Shown: positions 32,668 to 41,638 of the stretch, one piece after another
How the letters are laid out: each line of letters opens with the position of its first letter
How positions within the stretch are numbered: position 1 is the first letter of the stretch
NCBI GenBank assembly: GCA_023362775.1
Contig: JALMGJ010000008.1
Coordinates: forward strand, 22,299,001-22,363,000
Direction of reading: 5' to 3'
DNA from: Charina bottae
Taxonomy: Eukaryota > Chordata > Lepidosauria > Squamata > Charinaidae
DNA length: 64,000 nt
The notes under the pieces: generated by a model
Databases searched by the model: none
What the model was told of the DNA's origin: nothing
The model's input: the letters and a program-made list of their open reading frames with translations, nothing else
Made by a program: the position numbers and the translations under genes

Positions 32668-32951
32668 AATTGTTAATGGATGTTAATATAGCAGTTGATG
32701 AGCCTATATGTGTATATGATGACAGTGAAGCATGTATACAGATTGCAAAGAGTGATAGAATCAGAGGAAGGAGCAAACATGTTGATATCAAGTATCACAA
32801 TGTTAGGAATGCTGTAAAAGAGTCTCTGATTAATTTGCAATATTGTCCATCTGAATGTAATGTAGCAGATGTGATGACTAAGCCTGTAAGTATAGATAGA
32901 CATAGGATGTGTGTATCCAAAATGTGTATGTCTTCTATTCTGTATAAGTGA
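32668..32951 (+). pseudogene. C-terminal RNase H of copia A
   Basis: Continuation of RNase H after the hAT: PICVYDDSEACIQIAKSD, RSKHVDIKYHNVRN and the terminal CNVADVMTKP block that ends copia polyproteins, then a stop at 32949-32951. Conserved residues including the late aspartate (VADVMTK) are present. About 30 bases of non-coding sequence and the polypurine tract follow. Confidence 0.9.
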
Positions 32952-32969
32952 AATGTAATATATATTGTA

Positions 32970-32980
32970 AATTGGAGGGG
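32970..32980 (+). promoter_or_regulatory. Polypurine tract of copia A
   Basis: AATTGGAGGGG directly before the 3' LTR. Copia B has the same GGAGGGG in the same position. Confidence 0.8.
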
Positions 32981-33104
32981 TGTTGGGGTTTGTATATACC
33001 CAGGAATTTACAGTTAGATAAATTATACTGCAGAGGCTTGATATCTACGTGAGAGGGGAATTATTCTGCAAGTCACCCAATTAGCAGCCATTGTTGTAGG
33101 GATG
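32981..33104 (+). repeat. 3' LTR of copia A, left piece
   Basis: First 124 bases of the LTR, with one difference from the 5' LTR. It is cut by copia B after GGGATG and continues at 38123. Confidence 0.92.
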
Positions 33105-33700
33105 TGTCAAATTTCTCATATGAAATTGGTAAATTGGGTTTCTCTACAAAGCAAAAGTGTTTTGGTTTGCATCCTCTACAAAGCAAAGGCTTCTCATGGT
33201 GACGTGAAGTGCAGGTGCAAGATAACAACTGTCACATGTGTCTTGTTATGGCTAGTGGCCTACACAAGCAATGTGACCTTCCCATGAGAACAATGTCTCC
33301 TGAATCCTTCCGTGGGAAGCCTGCTCCAGGGAGGGAGCAGAGGGGGGAGGAGATCACATGCTCGCTTAGATGCAGCACTGCTACCCAATAGCAGGTCATG
33401 CTATGTGCTTTAGGCCTAATGCTTTGGGCCTAGTGTGTGTCACAGCTAACTTCCAGCCAATCAGAAATCTAGAAGAACTGAATATACAACCATGCAAAAT
33501 GGTGTTCTATGCTTCTTGATTTCTAGTGTCTTTTAGCCATGTAGTTCTTCATGTGTATTCTACTCTTGAGGACTGAGCAGTGCATAGCTATGGGAGGCTA
33601 TGCATGGCGTGAGCTCTGGCCCTGGGATCAATACACAGAACTCTGTTGTTTATTCTCAAGCCTCGAGTTTTTTCCCTTTAAGCCAGCGTATATCCTATCA
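33105..33700 (+). repeat. 5' LTR of copia B
   Basis: 596 bases, TGTCAAATTTC...TATCCTATCA. Differs at about seven positions from the 3' LTR and lacks a 141-base segment present there. Confidence 0.93.
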
Positions 33701-33717
33701 GGTTATGTTGCCCAGAG
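33701..33717 (+). promoter_or_regulatory. Primer-binding site of copia B
   Basis: GGTTATGTTGCCCAGAG follows the LTR directly. It is the initiator tRNA-Met anticodon-arm type seen in copia A, with one substitution and one extra base. Confidence 0.65.
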
Positions 33718-33821
33718 AGAAATTTGCGTTTTCTTTGCTGCATTAGACCTGGCTGTAAAAGGGAGTTTGTTTTTAGAGGCTGGTTTCGGAGTAAACATGT
33801 TGTCTTTGAGTGGTCAGCAAT

Positions 33822-36800
33822 GGCTGAACAGTATCTGGTCAGTCTGCCATTTGAGCCTTTAGTGCGTGGAGATGAAATCATTCTTTTTGCAAGAAGATTT
33901 GTGGCAGTATGTGGCACATCCACTTCCAGAGGATCCCTGGAGGATTCAGAGGTTCCCTCTGTAAGAAGTGCAAGCGTGTTTGGACTGTGCTTATAGCTGT
34001 TTTGCTTTTGGGAATCAAATCCTCTGAATGGAATCATGTCAGCCACTCAAGGACTGCGTAATGGGTGCTGAGCGGCTTTTGGAGCCTTCAATACAAAGCA
34101 GAACTCTGTTGCCCTTGGTGGTCTATTAAGACAGCTTTATAGTTTGAAGCTGCAACCCGAGTGAGACTGTGATGACCCACCATGGTAGGTTCAAGACTTT
34201 GTTTGCTGCATTTGAACAGGAAGGCATGTTTTTCTGGGACTGTGAAAAGGCATGCGTGATTTTGCCAAGCCTGGACAGTAGTTTTGGTCTACTGGTCGAG
34301 AAAGCAAAGACGCTATCTCCCTGCGACCTTCCTGTGGATTATTTTACAAGCCACTTCCATCTGTTGCTGTTGTTCCTGAGAATTCCAAACAGAGCATTCC
34401 AGCTGAAGTAAAACCTGGAATGGAATCTACATTTTGCTGTGATTCTGGAAGGCTGTTCCCTGCCCCGTCGTCCAGTGGATGCTGTCAGTGCAAGAAGCCT
34501 GATTTACGAATGGAGGGGAAGCCAGATGCCAGAAGTCAGCTAAACAACAAATCCGAGTCTTCTACTCTGCTGGACTGCTGTGTGTAAGCATATCTCCAGA
34601 GAACTTTGTTTGTTGAATTCGGCTTGAAGCCTTGAGTTCAACAAGTCATTTTAGCTGATATTTCTGTGATAAGTGTGTGAAATGTGTATGTGTTCACTTG
34701 TTTTTCTCTCCTCAGTGTTCCAGCCCTGGTCACGTCTGAGTGTACTTGTTGCTGGATGTTTCATTGAAAGAGATGAGGCTGAGTGTGTTAGAGAAAAAAC
34801 CTGTAAAATCAAGTGTGTGAGATGCTTCCTAAGAAGGAGATTGTGTGGACAGGACATTGTGTGTTTAATGTTTCCCCACATCATAAATGCATCCATAAAA
34901 GTTTTCACAAAGTACTGGGGTATCCCAGGATGGGAGAGTGTGTCTCAGATAGCCAAATGCATTCTGAGTTAGAACCCAGGAAATGTGCAAAAGTTTCTTG
35001 ATTGTGTTGTGTGTAAACAATCTAAAATCAGGACTGCATCTGTTGCTAGGCAAAGTGACAGAGTGTTAACTAGACCATTTCAGTTGGTTCATAGAGACCT
35101 AGTTAGCCCCCATGTCCCAAGTAATGGTGGGGTGCGTTTCATGTTCCTTCTGGTTGATGATCATACCTGCTTGTGTTGTTGCTACTTGTTGAAGTCTAAA
35201 GCGAAGGTCTGTGCTCGCTTTGAAGTGTATGTAGCAAAAGTAGGAAGAAAATATGGTTATCTAGTAGGTCAGTTCCAGTCTGATTGTAGTGGAGCCATGT
35301 GTGCTAGAATTGGCTTTGTAGGAAAGTATTCTCCCAAAGACTTGCCAATGTTGGAATTCTAACTGAGTATTGGTGTTGTGAATACCATTAACAATAGCCT
35401 GCTGTTAGTTGCTCAGGTGCCATCCCATGTCTGGGGAGAGGCTACCGTGATTGCAGTGTGTTTCTAACTAACAGGTTGTAGAATTCAACTGTAAAAAGAA
35501 GTTCATTATTTTTCTTTGGTATGGCAAGCGCCCTTCACTGAAGTACCTGCATGTCTGTGGAACATTTGCATGTGTTCACAACCCCAGGTCACAGAGAAGG
35601 AAGAACCAAGGAAGCACAGTGCTTCAGGTTGTTGGTTGTTAAAAAAAAATCCAAGGCTTATCGGTGTTTCATTAAGCCATGGTCAAATCCAAATCTCCAG
35701 AAGTGCTTTATGTTTAAGCAGCCTACTGGTTGGGAAAGGTTACATGCTAAGGTTGCAGAAGTGTTGCTGCATTGCTAGTGTAAAACCTACTGTCCATAGT
35801 TCAGTAGATGGGAAAACACCAGTTCAGGTTTCTTCTGTTCCCAAGTCTCCTAGTGTGTTAAAAGGGCCCCTCAAGTGAAGGAGTGGAAATTTCACCTGAG
35901 CAGTTGCAGGGCCTGGAGAGGGAGTCAGGTAGTGGAGGAAAGAAGACGGTGATGGGGAAAGCACAGTGGTCATTCCTCATGGGTCCTCTTATTCCACCAG
36001 GGTGTGAAGCCTGACAGATTTGTGAGTTAGCAGGTGACAGAGTGTCAAGTTACCTGAGAAAACCCTGTCTTTTTAAGACGTGTTGATCCTGCCTTTTGAG
36101 AGGCAAGAAGAACAGTGGAACACAGCTGTGGATAGTCAGTTTGAGTTTTGGTGAAGTGTTAAAAGTAACCAACCTGTCCTTTGTTTTAGTGAGCTTTAGG
36201 TTCCAGATGAGTGTTCAGAAAGACATTTCTTCCTGATAATACTCTGCAGTGTAAAGCCAGCTTTGTTGCCCAGGGATTTCACAAGAGGAGTTTGTGAACT
36301 GTGATCTAATGTATGCACCCACAGCTAGGCCAGAATGTTGACGTGTGGTGCATTTTCTGGTTGCGTAGCGTGGAAACAGGTGTCCATTTACATATTGTGA
36401 TGTTGACACAGCATATTTGAATATAGATCTCCCTGAAATAGTGTGTGTAAGGCGAGCTTGTGGCTCTACATGTGTGACAAAGTCCCAGACAGTTCATTGA
36501 CTTAACAGGTGCTTTATGGATTTTAAAGCAGGCCAGTCATTGATAGCATGGTGCAGATGCTAACTGGGATGTGTAGAACAGTCACGTGATGTTTTCTGTG
36601 TGTACATAAGAAAGTGTAGGAGTTAGTACTTCTTACTTATATAGTGGGTTTTTGCTTAGAAACTGAATCTTACCACCTTGTATAAGAATTTGTCAGTCAG
36701 CTGAGGTAGTCTTTCCAGCTGAGGGGGTAAGGCACACATTCAAACATTTATCTTGGTGTTGAAGTTACAAAGGCCCAGAACAGAGAATCCTATGGTTCTT

Positions 36801-37375
36801 GAGAGTGTCAAATGACAGAGTGTTACGGAGTGTCATTTGTGTAAAGGAAAGCTTATCCTTACTTTGTTGTATATCACTCTGCAATAACGCAGTGGACATG
36901 CCCTGAATTAGTTGTGCCCAGGTAGGGTACCAAGCCTGCGAGCTTGCAAAGGGGTGAAAAGAAAGTCCTGCAGTTTTTCTTAAAATCAAAACAGACCCTT
37001 TGCTTCAAACAGAGCAGCTAGCGAGTTTGGAATTTCTGCTTATGCCAGCTGCAATTTTTGTAAAGGACAGGACGTTTGCGGGCAATGTTTTCTGTTTTCT
37101 ATGTAACTGTTTCTGTTCCTGCATAATTTGTATTATTATGTATTTGTATGTATCTAAATAAAACATTGCATGAAGTGTATATCGTGCATTATACATATGT
37201 GCAACAAGTGTTTTTAAACCATTTCTAGTTTCTGGATGACTATTGGTTGTAAAAACTGTAACTTGAACAGTGTAAATTAATACATGTACTAACCATTGTG
37301 GTTTCTGTTTCTGTACAAATGTATTTTACAGCTTTGAACAACTTCCATCATTGTTTGCATTGTGTCGAAATCCAA
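33822..37375 (+). pseudogene. Degenerate copia coding remnants of element B
   Basis: An ATG at 33822 opens MAEQYLVSLPFEPL, but the frame closes after 57 codons. Later fragments resemble copia proteins: CVVCKQSKIRTASV and FQLVHRDLVSP with FLLVDDHTC at 34985-35362 (integrase finger and core start), SHVWGEATVIAV near 35430, and VDTAYLNIDLPEIVCV near 36400 (RT motif A area). No intact domain or catalytic set survives, and frames change throughout. The T/G-rich composition of this interior differs from copia A. Function as a protein source is excluded, but the RNA could still serve as a template. Confidence 0.65.
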
Positions 37376-37385
37376 TTTGGAGGGG

Positions 37386-38122
37386 TGTCAGATTTCTCAT
37401 ATGAAATTGGTAAATTGGGTTTCTCTACAAAGCAAAAGTGTTTTGGTTTGCATCCTCTACAAAGCAAAGGCTTCTCATGGTGACGTGAAGTGCAGGTGCA
37501 AGATAACAACTGTCACGTGTGTCTTGTTATGGCTAGTGGCCTACACAAGCAATGTGACCTTCCCATGAGAACAATGTCTCCTGAATCCTTCCGTGGGAAG
37601 CCTGCTCCAGGGAGGGAGCAGAGGGGGGAGGAGATCACGTGCTCGCTTAGATGCAGCACTGCTACCCAATAGCAGGTCATGCTATGTGCTTTAGGCCTAA
37701 TGCTTTGGGCCTAGTGTGTGTCACAGCTAACTTCCAGCCAATCAGAAAGCTAGAAGAACTGAATATACAACCATGCAAAATGGTGTTCTATGCTTCTTGA
37801 TTTCTAGTGTCTTTTAGCCATGTAGTTCTCCATGTGTATTCTACTTTTGAGGACTGAGCAGTGCATAGCTATGGGAGGCTATGCATGGCGTGAGCTCTGG
37901 CCCTGGGATCAATACACGGAACTCTGCTTATAAGTTTGTTTTTGTTTTCCTTTTACAATGCTGTGCCATGTATATTCAACTTTCCTTTTTGCGATAATGT
38001 GATTGTATATACATTATTGCCTTATGCTACCAGCAAACACTGTTAGCCCTACAAGCTGCATTCTTGTCTGTTTATTCTCAAGCCTCGAGTTTTTTCCCTT
38101 TAAGCCAGCGTATATCCCATCA
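37386..38122 (+). repeat. 3' LTR of copia B
   Basis: 737 bases, TGTCAGATTTC...TATCCCATCA. It carries an extra segment of about 141 bases (roughly 37927-38070) relative to the 5' LTR. The GGAGGGG tract precedes it. Confidence 0.93.
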
Positions 38123-38442
38123 GGATGATGTGTCAGTGTGTGACTCATACCACAGGTGCTAAGACTTTAGTTGGGTGTGGTAGATAATGAGAGTGACCTA
38201 TAGTGTGATTGGTCAGTTTGTATATATAAGCAGAAGAATCCTGATATTGTTTCTTCTCGTTTGCTGTAACTTCATTGCTGTATCATTTGTTACTCATGTG
38301 GAAGTGATCTGTAATACATTTGTATATAAAGTAAATAGGATATTTTATATAATCTCTGTTTGAGTGTCTATTTACTGCACAGTACGTGGATCACTGGTGT
38401 CTAGGAAGAAGGATCAGACCGCTTCACCCACACACTCCGACA
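38123..38442 (+). repeat. 3' LTR of copia A, right piece
   Basis: Resumes after copia B with GGATGATGTGTCAGTG and ends CTCCGACA at 38442, followed by CAGCC. Confidence 0.92.
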
Positions 38443-38447
38443 CAGCC

Positions 38448-38718
38448 TTAAGATACTAAAGGAATAGTGGCACTTGATACTGAATATAAATTGTACTTAT
38501 ATGCTGATGATGTCATGGCTATGATTGGACTTTTATTTTAACATCTATATTATTTTGGAATGAGATTTTTTATGACTATTACCCTCTTGGGTCCATTTGG
38601 ATAGCAACTATGTAACACATCTGGAATTTTGACAAGATTTAGAGTCTAGATATACAAAACAAGGATCTTGTTTCCAGCCTTGAAAGCTGCCAGGCACATT
38701 TGATAATTAATAGGTAAG
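38448..38718 (+). mobile_element. Decayed L1-like LINE, right part
   Basis: Directly after the copia A duplication, the plus-strand frame reads GIVALDTEYKLYLYADDVMAMI, the catalytic YADD region of L1-type RT, in the order expected from the left part at 26300-28051. Stops follow soon after. It may extend beyond the SINE at 38734, but I cannot support that. Confidence 0.75.
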
Positions 38719-38733
38719 TAATGTATTATGTAA

Positions 38734-39064
38734 GGGGCGTGGTGGCTCAGCGGGTAAGATGCCAGGCTTGTCGATCGGAAGATCGGAGGTTCGGAGGTTC
38801 AAATCCCTAGCCCTGCGTGTGGAGTGAGCTCCTGCACTCACTCCCGCTCTTGCCAACCTAGCAATTCGAAAGCATGCAAATGCAAGTAGATAAATAGGTA
38901 CCACTTCGGTGGGATGGTAACAGCGTTCCATGCTTGTCATGCGGCCACATGATCATGGAAGCGTCTTCGGACAACGCTGACTCTTCGGCTAACAAACGGA
39001 GATGAGCACCGGCCCCTAGAGTCGGACACGACTGCACAAATGTGCGGGGGGAACCTTTACCTTT
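38734..39064 (+). mobile_element. tRNA-derived SINE, Sauria type
   Basis: The head 'ggcgtggtggctcagcgggtaaga' with box-B-like 'ggttcaaatccc' is tRNA-derived (RNA polymerase III promoter). The body 'gccaacctagcaattcgaaagcatg...gataaataggtacc' and the tail 'gagtcggacacgactg...ggggaacctttacctt' fit Sauria SINEs, whose tail is shared with BovB-type LINEs. It is flanked by near-identical TAATGTATTATGTA (38719-38732) and TAACGTATTATGTA (39066-39079). Confidence 0.9.
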
Positions 39065-39079
39065 TAACGTATTATGTAT

Positions 39080-39631
39080 TGTTCCCAAATCACACTGTAG
39101 AATAACTAAATTTTAAAATAGCAGGGTAAACATTTTACTGGAATGCTTGGACTAAAAAGGGACCATCACTTTAAATCAGTTTATTTTCTTGGTTGTTTTA
39201 AAGATTTTGAATGATTGCATGTTGAATATGACTTACCTATAATATTTGCATGACAGTATTGAAATATGTACAAGATAAGCAACATGGTCCAGATTCTCTA
39301 GATGTTTCTGAGGTACCTGCAGTTTTAGGATCTTAAGAGATACACTGCTTGAATGGAACCAAGAATTCAATTTTAGATAATTTAATTAAAAAGAAAAATG
39401 AAAATTGCCATAATTATATATCTGAATAAGATATATAAGGACTTCTCCATTTGCTTGTTATATAAGATCTCAGACCAGGCTGATTTTCGGTTCATATGTA
39501 GCTATCCTTAATACTTATTTAGTATTACCCTGATATTTTGAGACAGTTTTTGATACAAGAATATTATCCTTAAAAACTGTAGAGGGGAATAAGAACCCTA
39601 CTATTCCTTCCATTCTTCCTTTGATTAATGT
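39080..39631. other. AT-rich non-coding stretch
   Basis: It could be the continuation of the decayed L1-like LINE. No motif is good enough to say so. Confidence 0.45.
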
Positions 39632-39697
39632 TTTTGTTGTTGTTCAGTCATTTAGTTGTGTCCAACTCTTCGTGACCTCATGGACCATAACACGCCA
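39632..39697 (-). mobile_element. BovB-type LINE 3'-end fragment
   Basis: Plus-strand 'ttgttgttcagtcatttagttgtgtccaa' and 'cttcgtgacctcatggacca' are the reverse complement of the end of the BovB copy at 59115-59180 (VHEVTKSRTRLND and 'aacaacaac'). Confidence 0.8.
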
Positions 39698-41605
39698 GTA
39701 ATGTACAGAATGATTAATATAAAGTTAATTCATACATTAAATTAAAGTGAATTGCTCATAGGAAATTGCCACTACACACAAGTTTGCACTTGCCAGACAA
39801 GTTAACATGCAACCAGCTAACCCATAAGAGAAAGTATAAAATGTTCATCACTGAACCTTGTTGGCAAAAATAGTTCAATACCAAAATATTAGCTAGTCAG
39901 AATATAACTTTCCCTCACCGGAGGCATCTCTTTTATGCATTCTATTTATCTCTCTTAGCACGACAGTTTCTGTCACCTAACTTCCCTACAATTTCTTTTC
40001 ATAACTCAGGAAATATTCAATTTTCCTGCCTCCTGCCTTTGAATCTATTATATATGTTGCTTTAAAAGCTATAGCTACTTTAAGTCAGAGCATCAGTTGA
40101 TTTTCTGCCTAAGCCTACTTGAAGGGGGCTCTAAGACTGATTCTAATGATGCATGTCCAGAATTGTCTCTGTAATGCTGTTATTAATCCCCATTCCCAAA
40201 AGATCTGTTATCTTTAAAAGTAGATTACAAATATTTTATTTATTTAAATAAACACATTTTGGCTGAAATACACTGGTTTAGTACGAGTAGGTAAATTCCT
40301 TTTTTCCACTTTCTTTTTTTCCCCCTAGTGGTACTATTATTTTTATTAGTTATCAATCATCTATGTCAGTGATTTAACATCGGAGTCCCATCCCAGTAGT
40401 TAGAAGCAGGGATGTCCTCAGGGAGGATCAATAGTGCCAAAATGGTGGATGCAACTGGGACAATCAAAGCCCCGCCTCTTTTTACATGCTTGCAGTTGCT
40501 TGGTCACACCATGTTGATGCTGTTCTAACCTATGAACATACCTGCTTAGAAGTTGCTTTCTTTTCCTTCCTAGGACTTGATAGAATAATGGTAGAAAGTA
40601 TTAATTTAGCTGATTGGCTAGGATGAAACAACATTTCACCTTTCACACGATCTAAATACCATCATCCTTTTTCTACTTTGGCAGCACGGAGAGAACATGG
40701 TTAAATTGTGGAGGACATTTTGGGTTAGCCTAATCTGAATTTCTTTCTTGTAATTAAGATAAATTTCAAGAGAATGCAAAAGCATTAAAAGTACAGAGCA
40801 TTTCAGTATCAGAGGTATGCATGTTAACATTCTACTGTTTCATTCTTCAAAATATATGATCTTAATAAGCAGGCTTCTAAGCAATGCTATATATAGGATA
40901 TAACTCTCATATATATGGCACACAGCCCACATTTTACTGTTTTGATATATTACTTAATAAGTACATTTTATGGAAAGTCTGAAATTGTAAAGTGTCTCAA
41001 CACTTTTTTTCCTCAACAAAAATGTAAAGACAATGTTAGTTTTAAAAAGTATAGCATTAAAGAAAACCACAATGAAGTGGTCCTTAATGTTGGCATTCTC
41101 TTAGTGAAAAGACATCAATGGAGCATGTCTGTTTTAAGTGAGACTTTCTCAAATTTAGCCATAATGGTTAGGATTTATAGAACTTGAAATATAGTGGATT
41201 TAAAAGTGGAGAATAAATCCTCCAAAAAATAAAGAGCAACAGAGGTGTCATTTATTTCTATTCAATTGATATTTCCCCTTCTTCAAAGCCTTAAGAGTAT
41301 GAAGGATCCATAGATAAATGGATGGATGCAAGTGACAGTTCAGCATAAGTATACATTAATTTGTTTAAGAATGTATCACAAAATTCCAATAGTGCTGTTA
41401 GGATACGTCTTCAGGGAACAGTGAGCAAGAAGCCCCCAAAATATAGTCTGAATGTTAAGAGTATTTTAAGAAAAATGAAGTAATGTAGAATAGCATTTAA
41501 TGACTGCACCCTATCCTTTAATGCCATTAAGTTCAGGTCATAAAAAGTTCTGATTTCATTATAATCATTATATTTCATTATATTCATTATAATATTATAT
41601 TATAT
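39698..41605. other. AT-rich non-coding stretch
   Basis: No gene recognised. Open frames of up to 90 codons (40915-41187) have no domain. Confidence 0.6.
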
Positions 41606-41638
41606 ATCCTGTCCTTTAAGCTGGGTTCCCGTGAACAG

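Larger units (their letters stand above)
33105..38122 (+). mobile_element. Copia-type element B, non-autonomous candidate
   Basis: A 5,018-base element with LTRs, flanked by GGATG at 33100-33104 and 38123-38127, inserted in the 3' LTR of copia A. The primer site region (GGTTATG..GCCCAGAG) and polypurine tract (GGAGGGG) match the copia A type. The interior keeps only short copia-like stretches with many stops, although the two LTRs are nearly identical. See the findings for why this suggests mobilisation in trans. Confidence 0.88.
28052..38442 (+). mobile_element. Ty1/copia retrotransposon A (carries a hAT and copia B)
   Basis: Flanked by CAGCC at 28047-28051 and 38443-38447. Order: 5' LTR, tRNA-Met-type primer site, gag, protease, integrase, RT, RNase H, polypurine tract, 3' LTR. 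Integrase before RT is the Ty1/copia order. Without the two insertions the element is about 5 kb. The LTRs differ at roughly 13 positions and two short indels over about 430 bases by my visual alignment. Coding breaks are one stop between protease and integrase and the hAT in RNase H. Confidence 0.95.

Noticed and set aside
33551..34411. Cellular gene inside copia B
   Set aside because: Short frames with no shared reading phase between adjoining parts; position between primer site and integrase remnant indicates decayed gag.
38734..38830. Functional tRNA gene at the SINE head
   Set aside because: A box-B-like GGTTCAAATCCC is present, but the sequence continues as a SINE body with target duplications and does not form a full cloverleaf. 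The same applies at 47393.
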